From Pseudoxanthomonas sp. JBR18 (GTDB lineage: Bacteria > Pseudomonadota > Gammaproteobacteria > Xanthomonadales > Xanthomonadaceae), in NCBI RefSeq assembly GCF_028198165.1, contig NZ_CP116339.1:1929001-1993000 (forward strand): a DNA stretch of 64,000 nt, in the 5' to 3' direction. Under the pieces are notes generated by a model. The model saw nothing but the letters and a program-made list of their open reading frames with translations. It was not told the origin of the DNA and made no database searches. Positions 43,331 through 54,616 of this stretch are shown here, piece after piece. The position numbers and the translations under genes are program-made. Position 1 is the first letter of the stretch; each line of letters starts with the position of its first letter.

Positions 43331-46300
43331 ATGAATCGCAACATTCCTGTGCCGCGCAAGCGGCTGCTCGTCTCTGCCCTGCTGGTCGCGCTGTCCGCGC
43401 CGGCCGCCGCGCAGACCGCCGATACGACCAACACGCCGATCAGCGCCGCCGATCAGGCTGCACCCGGTAATGCCAGCGCCAACGCCAATACCGATCCGAC
43501 CCAGCTGGACACCGTGCAGGTCGTCGGTATCCGCGGCAGCATGATGTCTTCGGCCAACCTCAAGCGTGATTCGCTGGGCGTGGTCGACGGCATCGTCGCC
43601 GAGGACATCGGCAAGTTCCCCGACACCAACCTGGCCGAGTCGCTGCAGCGCATCTCCGGTGTGTCCATCGACCGCAGCAACGGCGAGGGCTCCAAGGTCA
43701 CCGTGCGCGGCGTCGGCCCGGACTTCAACCTGGTGCTGCTCAACGGCCGCCAGATGCCGACCGCCACCGGCGGCCGTGCGTTCGAGTTCTCCGACCTGGC
43801 CTCCGAGTCGGTGTCGGCGGTGGAGGTCTACAAGACCAGCCGCGCCAGCACGCCGGTTGGCGGCATCGGCGCGACCATCAACATCAAGACCGCTCGGCCG
43901 ATGGACAATCCTGGCTTCCACGCCAGCGCCGGTGCCAAGGGCGTGATCGATACCTCCGACAACGACCTGCCCGGTAAGTACAAGGGCCAGAGCGTGACGC
44001 CGGAAATTTCCGGCATCTTCAGCAACACCTGGGCCGATGATCGCTTCGGCGTCTCGCTGAGCCTGAGCCGTCAGGAGCGCGAGTCCGGCTCGGCGCGCGC
44101 CGAGGTGGCCTCGGGCAACGGCTGGCAGGCCTATATCGATACGCCGCAGGCCGATGGCGTGGGCGGTCCCAACGCCGCGCTGGCCGCATCGCCCAATGTC
44201 ACCAACCGGCCCGGCCCCAATGACGTCTACTCCATGCCGCAGAGCCTGGGGTATTCGGTCAACGCCGTGCATCGTCAGCGCACCAATGGGCAGCTGACCT
44301 TCCAGTTCGCGCCCACCGACAACCTGACCGCCACGCTCGACTACACGTACTCGGAAAACAAGATCCAGTCGATGCGCAACGACATGTCGGTGTGGTTCAA
44401 CTTCACCCCCGACCAAAGCGCATGGACCGACGGTTCTGGCTCCTCGCCGCTGTCCTACCACGAGACCTACGGCTGCACGCCGAAGATCTATCCATCAAGC
44501 GGTGCGATCGATCCGGGATGCTCGGACCTGGCCATGGGCGCCTCCAAGACCGCCGTGGTGCACGAGAACAAGTCGCTGGGCTTCAACGTCGACTGGCAGG
44601 TCAACGATGCCTTCAGCCTGAACTTCGACTACCACGACTCCTCGGCCGAGTCGCGCCCGGACAGCCCGTACGGATCCAGCAATACCCTGTCCACCGCCGG
44701 CTTCTTTCGCCAGGGCGCAGGCTTTGACATGAGCGGCGACTTCCCGGTTCTGATGTTGGACCTGCCGCCAGGCATGACCGCCATCGATCCTTCGTTGATG
44801 CAGGCCACCGGGTCGGTGTTCCGCAACGACTACCAGAAGGCCACCATCAAGCAGGGCCAGATCTCCGGCAAGTTCGACTTCGAGAACTACTCCACGTTGA
44901 ACTTCGGCGTGGGCAGCACCGACTACAAGAACCGCTCGGCCTTCACCAACGTGCAGCTGGACACCTGGGGCGGCAACGTCCCGCCGCCGCCGGCTGGCGA
45001 GGACTATCCTTATCCCTACGGCTTCGAGGCCTACGACGACTCACTGTTCCAGTTGGCCCACATGGGCGATTACTTCGACTACAGTGGCGCCAACAGCCCG
45101 AACTTCTCCGACGCGTTCTTCCTGTTCGACTTCGAAGCCATGCGCGAGGCGGCCGCCAACGCCCGGACCAACGCCGGATTGGGCGTGCCCGAGGACTACC
45201 TGGCGTCCACCGATTACACCGGCGCCGCGGTGCCGGGCAGTTCGGCCAGCCGGACGGTCGGTGACAGCCGCGTGAGCGAGAAGTCGCATAGCGCCTATGT
45301 CGAATGGAGCAATACCTTCGATGTCGGCCTGCCGCTGAGCGTGAATGTCGGCATGCGCTACGAGGAGACCAAGGTCACCGCATCGGCATTGCAGCCGGCG
45401 CCGGTGGCGGTCAACTGGGCCGGTGCCAACGAGTTCAACCTGATCTATGAAGGCAACGAGTTCTACACGCTCAAGGGCGACTACAGCTACTGGCTGCCCA
45501 GCCTGGATCTGGCGCTGGACCTGACCGACGACATGAAGCTGCGCTTCAGCGCCGGCAAGACCATTGGTCGGCCGAACTGGGGCGACCTCAATGCCGCCCA
45601 GAGCCTGGGCAGCCCGGCCCGTTACGACGGCGGTAGCGGTGGCTCGGGCAACCCGGCGCTCAAGCCGCTGGTGTCCAAGAACCTGGACGTGTCCTGGGAG
45701 TGGTACTACGACGAAGGCAGCTACGTGTCGGTGGGCTACTTCTACAAGAAGATCGACAACTTCATCGCGCGCCAGACCCAGCGCGAGACGCCGATCCCCG
45801 ATCTGTACACGCCGGCTGGTGGTGACTACTGGAACGAAGCGGTGGCCGCTGGCTGCGCCGAGACCGACCGTCCCTGCATCCGCGACTACATCTTCGCCAA
45901 CCACGACGGCGATCCCGGCGTGAACGCGGCTGCGGGCAGCATCGTCGGCCAGCCGGGCGATCCGGTGCTGGATTTCAACCTGTCCAAGCCGGTCAACAAC
46001 CGCTCGGACAAGCTGGACGGGTGGGAGCTCAGCGTCCAGCACGTGTTTGGAGAGACCGGCTTCGGTCTGGCGGCCAACTACACCAAGGTCGATTCGGGGC
46101 TGACGTACAACAACGGCGTGATCGGCACCCAGTTCGCGCTGACCGGTCTGAGCGATACGGCCAACTTCGTGGCCTTCTACGACAAGGGTCAGTGGCAGGT
46201 GCGCGCCGCGTACAACTGGCGTGACGAGTTCCTCAGCGGGCTGGGCGACGGCAAGGGCAACAACCCGCTGTACGTCGAACCCTATGGTCAGCTCGACATG

Positions 46301-46459
46301 AACGTCAGCTACCAGGTCAACGACCACCTGTCGCTGTCGCTGGAAGGCATCAACCTCACCGACCAGGACTACCGCGTGCACGGCCGCAACAGCAAGCAGC
46401 TGTATTCGCTGGAGCAGTACGGCCCGCGCTACATGTTCGGCGTGCGCTACAAGTTCTGA
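43331..46459 (+). CDS. TonB-dependent receptor, Xanthomonas-Caulobacter type
   Basis: 1042 residues. Signal peptide (LLVSALLVALSAPAAAQ), a 30-residue Asn/Ala-rich linker, then a TonB-box-like LDTVQVVGIRGS and a plug: DGIVAEDIGKFPDTNLAESL, QRISGVSIDRSNGEGSKVTV, FNLVLLNGRQMPT. These blocks define the TonB-Xanth-Caul family, whose members take up carbohydrates. A 22-strand barrel follows, ending YMFGVRYKF with a C-terminal Phe. It heads a cluster with halogenase-like, SapC and cupin genes, the usual company of this family. The NagR-type operator before it points to N-acetylglucosamine or chito-oligosaccharides as substrate; not proven. Confidence 0.93.
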   Translation: MNRNIPVPRKRLLVSALLVALSAPAAAQTADTTNTPISAADQAAPGNASANANTDPTQLDTVQVVGIRGSMMSSANLKRDSLGVVDGIVAEDIGKFPDTNLAESLQRISGVSIDRSNGEGSKVTVRGVGPDFNLVLLNGRQMPTATGGRAFEFSDLASESVSAVEVYKTSRASTPVGGIGATINIKTARPMDNPGFHASAGAKGVIDTSDNDLPGKYKGQSVTPEISGIFSNTWADDRFGVSLSLSRQERESGSARAEVASGNGWQAYIDTPQADGVGGPNAALAASPNVTNRPGPNDVYSMPQSLGYSVNAVHRQRTNGQLTFQFAPTDNLTATLDYTYSENKIQSMRNDMSVWFNFTPDQSAWTDGSGSSPLSYHETYGCTPKIYPSSGAIDPGCSDLAMGASKTAVVHENKSLGFNVDWQVNDAFSLNFDYHDSSAESRPDSPYGSSNTLSTAGFFRQGAGFDMSGDFPVLMLDLPPGMTAIDPSLMQATGSVFRNDYQKATIKQGQISGKFDFENYSTLNFGVGSTDYKNRSAFTNVQLDTWGGNVPPPPAGEDYPYPYGFEAYDDSLFQLAHMGDYFDYSGANSPNFSDAFFLFDFEAMREAAANARTNAGLGVPEDYLASTDYTGAAVPGSSASRTVGDSRVSEKSHSAYVEWSNTFDVGLPLSVNVGMRYEETKVTASALQPAPVAVNWAGANEFNLIYEGNEFYTLKGDYSYWLPSLDLALDLTDDMKLRFSAGKTIGRPNWGDLNAAQSLGSPARYDGGSGGSGNPALKPLVSKNLDVSWEWYYDEGSYVSVGYFYKKIDNFIARQTQRETPIPDLYTPAGGDYWNEAVAAGCAETDRPCIRDYIFANHDGDPGVNAAAGSIVGQPGDPVLDFNLSKPVNNRSDKLDGWELSVQHVFGETGFGLAANYTKVDSGLTYNNGVIGTQFALTGLSDTANFVAFYDKGQWQVRAAYNWRDEFLSGLGDGKGNNPLYVEPYGQLDMNVSYQVNDHLSLSLEGINLTDQDYRVHGRNSKQLYSLEQYGPRYMFGVRYKF

Positions 46460-46505
46460 TCCAAAGGTGGGATGGGCTGCGTCGCCTCGGTGGCGCAGCA
46501 TGGGG

Positions 46506-46534
46506 AGGCCGCTGGCGATCAGCGGCCTTCTCGT
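46506..46534 (+). terminator. Hairpin between the TonB receptor and halogenase-like genes
   Basis: AGGCCGCTG (46506-46514) pairs perfectly with CAGCGGCCT (46520-46528) over a 5-nt loop, followed by TCTCGTTT. It starts 47 nt after the receptor stop and 58 nt before the next start. A partial terminator or mRNA-stabilising hairpin would let the receptor be made in excess over the downstream enzymes. Confidence 0.55.
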
Positions 46535-46563
46535 TTGGGGCAACACGTGGATCGGGAGTCGGT

Positions 46564-48120
46564 GTGGCGGGTGAAGCAGTGCGCGAGGTGGTGATCGTCG
46601 GCGGCGGGTCCGCCGGCTGGCTGACCGCGGGTGTGATCGCCGCCGAGCATCGCGACCGCAATGGTCCCACCCTGCGGGTGACCGTCGTCGAGTCGCCCGA
46701 CGTGCCGGCCATCGGCGTGGGCGAGGGGACCTGGCCGACGATGCGTGACACCCTGCGCCGCATCGGCGTGGGCGAGGCCGAGTTCGTGCGCACCTGCGAT
46801 GCCACCTTCAAGCAGGGGTCGCAGTTCATCGGTTGGGTCGATGGACGGCCGCAGGATCGCTACAGCCATCCCTTTTCCCTGCCGCAAGGCTTTGGGGAGG
46901 TCCAGCTGGGCGCAACGTGGGCCGCGCGTGGGGACGAGGCCTCGTTCGCGCATCTGGCCAGCGTGCAGCCGCATCTGTGCGACGCCGGACGGGGGCCCAA
47001 GCAGTTCGCCACGCCCGAGTACGCGGCGGTCGCCAACTATGCCTATCACCTGGATGCCACTGCGCTTGGCGGCTTCCTGCGGGCGCACTGCGTCGATCGA
47101 CTGGGCGTGCGCCACGTGGTGGGGCACATGGAGGGCATCGAGACGCACGACAACGGCGACATCGCGGTGCTGCGCGTGCGCGATCAACCCGCCATCGGCG
47201 GAGACCTGTTCGTCGACTGCACCGGGATGCGTGCGCTGTTGATCGGCGCGCATTACGGCATTCCGACCACGCCGGTGGATGAGGCGCTGTTCAATGATCG
47301 TGCGCTGGCGCTGCAGGTTCCCTATGCGGCCGCCGACACCCCCATCGCGTGCCAGACCCGGGCCACGGCGCAGTCCGCCGGCTGGATCTGGGATATCGGC
47401 CTGTCGGCGCGACGTGGCGTGGGCCATGTCTATGCCAGTGCGTTCATCTCTGATGATCAGGCCGAGGCCGAGCTGCACGCCTACATCGCCGCCAGCGGGG
47501 GAGCGCCGGCGCACCAGCTGCCGGCGGCGCGGCGCATCGACCTGCAACCCGGCTATCGGCGCACGCCCTGGCATCGCAACTGCGTGGCCATCGGCCTGGC
47601 TGCGGGCTTCGTCGAGCCACTGGAGGCCTCGGCCCTGGTCCTGGTCGAACTGGCGGCCGCGCGCCTGGCCGAGGAGATGCCGACCGACCGTGCCGACATG
47701 GATCTGCTGGCGGCGCGCTTCAATCACACCTTTGCCGAGCGCTGGCAGCGGGTGGTCGAATTTCTCAAGCTGCACTACCTGCTCAGTCGCCGCGACACCC
47801 CGTACTGGCAGGCGCATCGGGCGCAGGACAGCGTGCCGCAGGCGCTGCGCGAGCGATTGCAGTTGTGGCGTCACCAGCCGCCATCGCGCGCGGATTTCCC
47901 GCGCAGCGAGGAGATCTTTCCCTCGGCCAGTTGGCAGTACATCCTGTACGGGATGGGCGTGCGGCCGCAGCCGCGCCCGGCGCGCAGGACCGAGGACCCC
48001 GCGCAGGCCCAGGCGCGGTTCGAGGAGGTCGCCGCACTGTCCAGGCGCATGCTGCCCGCGCTGCCGGCGCACCGCGCGCTGGTCGAACACATCAAGGCCC
48101 ATGGCCTGCCCCGTCTTTAG
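46564..48120 (+). CDS. Tryptophan halogenase family flavoprotein (first copy)
   Basis: 518 residues with a GTG start at 46564. FAD motif VVIVGGGSAGWLTA at residues 9-22, IGVGEGTWP, and the catalytic lysine region ATFKQGSQFIGW with Lys83 in the place of PrnA Lys79. The motif that normally reads GWxWxIP is AGWIWDIGL here, so the IP pair has been lost. Further: VAIGLAAGFVEPLEASALVL. It may halogenate or oxidise a small molecule, but in TonB-receptor clusters these proteins have no proven substrate. A reduced-flavin supply would have to come from elsewhere. Part of the 43331-51368 cluster. Confidence 0.87.
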   Translation: MAGEAVREVVIVGGGSAGWLTAGVIAAEHRDRNGPTLRVTVVESPDVPAIGVGEGTWPTMRDTLRRIGVGEAEFVRTCDATFKQGSQFIGWVDGRPQDRYSHPFSLPQGFGEVQLGATWAARGDEASFAHLASVQPHLCDAGRGPKQFATPEYAAVANYAYHLDATALGGFLRAHCVDRLGVRHVVGHMEGIETHDNGDIAVLRVRDQPAIGGDLFVDCTGMRALLIGAHYGIPTTPVDEALFNDRALALQVPYAAADTPIACQTRATAQSAGWIWDIGLSARRGVGHVYASAFISDDQAEAELHAYIAASGGAPAHQLPAARRIDLQPGYRRTPWHRNCVAIGLAAGFVEPLEASALVLVELAAARLAEEMPTDRADMDLLAARFNHTFAERWQRVVEFLKLHYLLSRRDTPYWQAHRAQDSVPQALRERLQLWRHQPPSRADFPRSEEIFPSASWQYILYGMGVRPQPRPARRTEDPAQAQARFEEVAALSRRMLPALPAHRALVEHIKAHGLPRL

Positions 48121-48134
48121 ATTCGAGAATGCCG

Positions 48135-48842
48135 ATGTCGCAACCTGTGCTGCTCAACAACCTCGACCATCGCGACCTGCGCGTGTCCACCGCGCGTGGG
48201 CCCGGCTGGGGGGACGAGGTCATGTCGGCGCTCACCTTCCCCGGGGAGTTCCGCGCGCTGCAGGCCTATTACCCGATCGTCTTCAAGAAGGACCCGCAGG
48301 GGCGCTTCCTGCCGCTGGCGCTGCTGGGGCTGGAGCCGGGGCAGAACCTGTTCCTGCGCGAGGACGGCTGGGACGCGCACTACCTGCCAATGGCCATCGA
48401 ACGCCAGCCGTTCCTGATCGGCCAGGACGCCAGCGGTGAGCCGATGCTGCACGTCGACCTGGATCATCCGCGGGTGGTGCCCTCGGGCGAGGCGTTGTTC
48501 CTTGAACATGGCGGTTACACCGCACTGCTCGAGCGCATGGCCTCGTTGCTGCGGGCCCTGCACGAAGGGATGGGCACCACCGAGGGCTTCATAGCCCTGC
48601 TGTTGCAGCACGAACTGCTGGAGCCTTTCACCCTCGATGTGCGCTTGACCGGCGGCGCGCACGTGCAGCTGACCGGCTGCTACACCATCGCAGAGGAACG
48701 CCTGCGCGCGCTGCCGCCCGAAGCCCTGCAGGCGCTGGCCCAGGTCGGCGCCCTCGAGCCGATCTATATGGCGATCGCCTCGCTGTCCCATTTTCGCGAC
48801 CTGATCGGCCGCCTCGAGCAGGCGCATGCTGGAGCACGCTGA
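48135..48842 (+). CDS. SapC family protein
   Basis: 235 residues from the ATG at 48135 (an ATG two codons earlier is possible; GAGA at 48125-48128 favours the later one). Matches the SapC family: FPGEFRALQAYYPIVFKKD, LALLGLEPGQNLFLREDGWD, FLIGQDASGEPMLHVDLDHP. The name derives from a Campylobacter S-layer gene, but family members in xanthomonads and caulobacters travel with TonB receptors of unknown purpose. It starts 14 bp after the halogenase stop and overlaps the cupin gene by 17 bp. Confidence 0.87.
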   Translation: MSQPVLLNNLDHRDLRVSTARGPGWGDEVMSALTFPGEFRALQAYYPIVFKKDPQGRFLPLALLGLEPGQNLFLREDGWDAHYLPMAIERQPFLIGQDASGEPMLHVDLDHPRVVPSGEALFLEHGGYTALLERMASLLRALHEGMGTTEGFIALLLQHELLEPFTLDVRLTGGAHVQLTGCYTIAEERLRALPPEALQALAQVGALEPIYMAIASLSHFRDLIGRLEQAHAGAR

Positions 48843-49839
48843 AGCCATCGCCGAGCGCCGTGGCCTGCGCCCGGACACCCTGGACGCGACGCTGCTGGCG
48901 TCCACCCAGCCGGTGGTGCTGCGCGGGCTGGTCGCCGACTGGCCGATGGCCCGTGCTGGCGCGGCCTCGGCACGGGAGGCGGTGGACTACGTGCGCCGCT
49001 TCGCCCGCGCTGAACCGGTGGTGGCCACGGTCGCCGCGCCTGAATCGCAGGGGCGGTTCTTCTATGCCGAGGGCCAGCAGGGCTTCAATTTCCGGTCCGA
49101 GCGGGTGCCGCTCCCGGTGGTGCTCGACACGCTGCTGCGTTACCTGGACGAGGCCGCCCCGCCGGCGATTTACGTGGGTTCGACCACCATCGACACCTGG
49201 TTGCCGGGCTTCCGTGCCGAGAACGACCTGGACCTGGGGCCCAATACCCCGCTGGCCAGCATCTGGATCGGCAACCGCACCCGAATTGCGGCCCACCAGG
49301 ACGTACCGGACAACATCGCCTGCGTCGTGGCCGGGCGACGCAGGGTGACGCTGTTCCCGCCCGAGCAGTTGGCCAATCTGTATATCGGTCCGCTGGATCG
49401 CACGCCGGCGGGCCAGGCGGTCAGCCTGGTCGACTTCGCCCACCCCGACCTGCAGGCCCATCCGCGCTTTGCCGAAGCCGCGCGCCATGCCCAGGTGGCG
49501 GTGCTGGAGCCGGGCGATGCAGTGCTGATCCCCTCGCTGTGGTGGCACCACATGGAAGGCCTGGAGCCGTTCAACGTCCTGGTCAACTACTGGTGGCGGC
49601 GCACGCCGGCGTACATGGATTCGCCGATGAACGCGCTGATGCTGGCCCTGCTGAGCATCCGCGACCTGCCGGCGCACGAGCGCGAGCACTGGCGCGAGGT
49701 GTTCCGGCACTACGTGTTCGATGCCGATGCCCAGACCGTGGCCCACATCGCCGAGGGCGCCCGCGGCGCACTGGCGCCGATGGACGAGGCGCGTGCCCGC
49801 GAGCTGCGCGCACGCCTGCTGCAGCGACTCAATCGCTAG
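48826..49839 (+). CDS. Cupin-like (cupin_8/JmjC-type) protein
   Basis: 337 residues. A double-stranded beta helix with an Fe(II) site: HxD in RIAAHQDVPDNIACVVAG, and the distal His in PSLWWHHMEGLEP. PVVLRGLVADWPMARAG near the N-terminus is the usual entry of cupin_8 dioxygenases, which hydroxylate proteins or small molecules using 2-oxoglutarate. It overlaps sapC by 17 bp. Substrate unknown; a modified surface component or sugar ligand is possible. Confidence 0.87.
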   Translation: MLEHAEAIAERRGLRPDTLDATLLASTQPVVLRGLVADWPMARAGAASAREAVDYVRRFARAEPVVATVAAPESQGRFFYAEGQQGFNFRSERVPLPVVLDTLLRYLDEAAPPAIYVGSTTIDTWLPGFRAENDLDLGPNTPLASIWIGNRTRIAAHQDVPDNIACVVAGRRRVTLFPPEQLANLYIGPLDRTPAGQAVSLVDFAHPDLQAHPRFAEAARHAQVAVLEPGDAVLIPSLWWHHMEGLEPFNVLVNYWWRRTPAYMDSPMNALMLALLSIRDLPAHEREHWREVFRHYVFDADAQTVAHIAEGARGALAPMDEARARELRARLLQRLNR

Positions 49840-49859
49840 GGCCGGGAGACCCTTTCCGC

Positions 49860-51368
49860 ATGACCGAGACATCGATGGACCAGCCGATCAGGCGCGTGGT
49901 CATTGCCGGGGGCGGCACCGCCGGATGGATGGCCGCCGCGGCGATCTCGCGCATTCTCGGCAAGCATGTGCAGGTGACCCTGGTCGAATCCGAGGAGATC
50001 GGGACGGTCGGCGTGGGCGAGGCGACGATTCCCTCGCTGGCCACCTTCCATCGACTGCTCGATATCGATGAACGCCAGTTCATGGCCGCCGCCCAGGGCA
50101 CCATCAAGCTGGGCATCTCCTTCGAGGGCTGGAAGACCGGGCAAGACCGCTACATCCATTCCTTCGGCTCCACCGGCAAGGATCACTGGAGCGCCGGTTT
50201 CCAGCACTTCTGGCTCAAGGGGCGCGAGCGGGGGCTGGCCGGTCCCTACGAGGATTACTGTATCGAGCTGAAGGCCGCGCTGGCCGACCGCTTCGCACAC
50301 GTGAACGGGCAGCCGCTGAACTATGCCTACCACCTGGATGCCGGGCTTTACGCGGGTTTCCTGCGGGCGTTCAGTCAGGCCCACGGCGGCCGTCGGGTCG
50401 AAGGCAGGATCACCGAAGTGCTGACCGACCCGGACAGTGGCTTCATCACCGCGCTGCGCCTGGAGCGCGGCGAGGTGATCGAAGGCGATCTGTTCATCGA
50501 TTGCACCGGCTTCCGCGCGCTGTTGATCGGGCAGACCCTGGGGGTGGGCTTCGAGGATTGGTCGCACTGGTTGCTCAACGATCGTGCCATCGCGATGCAG
50601 ACCACGGCCGTGCGCGACGCGGTGCCTTATACGCGGGCCATCGCCGGCAAGGCTGGCTGGCAATGGCGCATCCCGCTGCAGCACCGGGTCGGCAACGGCA
50701 TCGTGTATTCCAGCGCGCACCTGGACGATGAACAGGCCAAGGCCGAGTTCCTGGCCAGTGTCGAGGGCGAGGTGATCAAGGAGCCCTTCCCGGTGCGCTT
50801 CCGCCCCGGGCGGCGATTGCGCTGCTGGGAGAAGAACTGCGTGGCCATCGGGCTGTCCGGCAGTTTCATCGAACCCCTGGAATCGACCACGATCCATCTG
50901 ATCCAGCGCGGCATCGTCAACCTGCTGCGCTCCTTCCCGCAGGTGATCCGCCAGGTCGCCATCGACGAATACAACGCCCAGCTCGACAGCGAGCTGACCC
51001 ATGTGCGGGATTTCGTCGTGCTCCACTACCACGCCACCGAGCGTCGCGACACGCCGTACTGGGACTATGTGGCCAACATGCCCTTGCCCGGCACGCTGCA
51101 GCATCGCATCGACCTGTTTCGCGAGACCGGGACGGTCTTCCACGTCCCCGGCGAGCTGTTCGCGGAGAACTCGTGGATCCAGGTGATGCTCGGGCAGGGC
51201 ATCGTACCGCGCCAGCGTCACCCGGCGCCGGACCTGATGGGCGATGCGGAACTGGGGCACTTTCTGGGCGCGATCCAGCGCCATGTCGATGAGGTGACCG
51301 CGAGGCTGCCGGCGCACATGGACTACCTGCGGCGCTACTGTCCGGCGGCCCCGCCGGTCCGGCCCTAG
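49860..51368 (+). CDS. Tryptophan halogenase family flavoprotein (second copy)
   Basis: 502 residues from the ATG at 49860. FAD motif RRVVIAGGGTAGWMAAA, VGVGEATIPSL, and Lys83 in GTIKLGISFEGW as the PrnA Lys79 equivalent. The motif GWQWRIPL keeps the GWxWxIP consensus and CVAIGLSGSFIEPLESTTIH is canonical. It is therefore a more complete halogenase than the first copy. Co-occurrence of both in one cluster is common for this system. Actual halogenation of a sugar- or receptor-linked molecule has not been shown. Confidence 0.88.
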   Translation: MTETSMDQPIRRVVIAGGGTAGWMAAAAISRILGKHVQVTLVESEEIGTVGVGEATIPSLATFHRLLDIDERQFMAAAQGTIKLGISFEGWKTGQDRYIHSFGSTGKDHWSAGFQHFWLKGRERGLAGPYEDYCIELKAALADRFAHVNGQPLNYAYHLDAGLYAGFLRAFSQAHGGRRVEGRITEVLTDPDSGFITALRLERGEVIEGDLFIDCTGFRALLIGQTLGVGFEDWSHWLLNDRAIAMQTTAVRDAVPYTRAIAGKAGWQWRIPLQHRVGNGIVYSSAHLDDEQAKAEFLASVEGEVIKEPFPVRFRPGRRLRCWEKNCVAIGLSGSFIEPLESTTIHLIQRGIVNLLRSFPQVIRQVAIDEYNAQLDSELTHVRDFVVLHYHATERRDTPYWDYVANMPLPGTLQHRIDLFRETGTVFHVPGELFAENSWIQVMLGQGIVPRQRHPAPDLMGDAELGHFLGAIQRHVDEVTARLPAHMDYLRRYCPAAPPVRP

Positions 51369-51426
51369 CGGGTCGGCGCCCCGCTAGGACGGCCGGGCTG
51401 GACAGGCCCGGTAGAATGGGTCGGCA

Positions 51427-53637
<2,211 letters not shown>

Positions 53638-53669
53638 GCCCGACCGCCAGCGGCTTTGGCAAGGCGGTT

Positions 53670-53736
53670 GTGGGAGCCGCCAAAGCGGCGAAGGGCTTCA
53701 TCGGTAAAGCGCCATCGCCGCCATGGCGGCTCCCAC
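53670..53736. repeat. Palindromic intergenic repeat, GTGGGAGCCGCC type (copy 3)
   Basis: The right arm (ATCGCCGCCATGGCGGCTCC) is identical to that of copy 1; the left arm has CAAAG in place of CATGG. It lies between uvrD and the usp gene. The whole is 67 nt, exactly the length of copy 1. Confidence 0.85.
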
Positions 53737-53751
53737 GGGACGTCAGCGGGT

Positions 53752-53765
53752 TTGATCAGGATCAA
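53752..53765. promoter_or_regulatory. FNR/Anr box TTGATCAGGATCAA
   Basis: A perfect match to the FNR/Anr consensus TTGAT-N4-ATCAA, its centre 63 bp before the usp start. At the usual -41.5 position it would set transcription to start near 53800. This suggests that the stress protein is induced under low oxygen. Confidence 0.8.
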
Positions 53766-53821
53766 GGTAGGTGCAGGTCCGCAGGCGTCCAATAATGGCC
53801 TCAACGCCCTGGGAGCACACC

Positions 53822-54268
53822 ATGTACGCACGCATCCTGATTGCCATCGATGGCTCGGAACTGTCCCTGCGGGGGCTGGAGCAGGGCCTGATGCTGGCCG
53901 CCCAGCTGGGGTCCAAGGTCGACCTCCTCACCGTCTCCGAGCCGTGGGCCAGCGGCATGGCCGATATCCAGGGCTGGGCGGTGGGCTATGAATCGGGACC
54001 GGAGTACCGTGCCGAGCGCGAGCAGGCCGCCAACGCGATCCTCCAGCCGTGCCTGGACCGCGCCGCGGAACTGGAGGTCGAAGCCGAGCCGGTCCACGTC
54101 CTGGACCGCTTCGCCGCCGACGGCATCCTGGAGACCGCCGACGAACGCCGGGCCGAGTTGATCGTCATGGCCTCGCACGGCCGTCGCGGCCTGACCCGGG
54201 TGCTGCTGGGCAGCCAGAGTGCCGAAGTCCTGATCCGCAGCAAGATCCCGGTGCTGGTGGTGCGCTGA
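53822..54268 (+). CDS. Universal stress protein, UspA family
   Basis: 148 residues from the ATG at 53822. N-terminal strand RILIAIDGSELSLRGLEQGL and the ATP-binding loop MASHGRRGLTRVLLGSQSAE (GxxG...GS), followed by VLIRSKIPVLVV, place it among ATP-binding Usp proteins. A single-domain cytoplasmic protein linked with survival under starvation or hypoxia. The perfect FNR/Anr box before it supports oxygen-limited induction, as reported for several Usp genes in Pseudomonas. Confidence 0.92.
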   Translation: MYARILIAIDGSELSLRGLEQGLMLAAQLGSKVDLLTVSEPWASGMADIQGWAVGYESGPEYRAEREQAANAILQPCLDRAAELEVEAEPVHVLDRFAADGILETADERRAELIVMASHGRRGLTRVLLGSQSAEVLIRSKIPVLVVR

Positions 54269-54616
54269 CGCGTTCCCTGCGCGCCATGCGCTCTCGCCTT
54301 GTCCTGCAGAAAAAGGCGGAGACAGGCACACGCGGGGCCTTGTCACGTCGATTTCGGGCGGCCTCTCATGGATCCGGCGCGTCCGATCGATTCCGGTGCG
54401 TGTGTTCCGCTCGCCGACGATCTCGTGATCGTCGTTGGCCCAGCATGGAGGCCTGCTGTTGGACAGGCTCAAGCAGGCGGGTGGCCATTGCCTTCGCCAT
54501 TACGAGCGATCCTTCGTCGCCCCGCACCGCCCATCGGAGCGACGCGGGCCGCGCCTTGCGGCATCCACACGGGGAAGTGCGCGGACCGCGGTGCGGCCCG
54601 GCACCTGGATAGCAGT
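54269..54616. other. Intergenic region between usp and the SAF oxidoreductase
   Basis: 348 bp between convergent genes with no gene I can support. A perfect 8-bp hairpin (CGACGATC at 54415-54422 with GATCGTCG at 54427-54434, TCGT loop) might end transcription but lacks a T run. Confidence 0.4.

Noticed and set aside
54415..54434. Perfect 8-bp hairpin after usp as an intrinsic terminator
   Set aside because: There is no T tract and it lies nearly 150 bp from either stop codon.
54362..54616. Possible gene starting at the ATG at 54369 between usp and the SAF oxidoreductase
   Set aside because: The frame runs on antisense into the oxidoreductase gene, and its sequence has no recognisable domain or normal composition.
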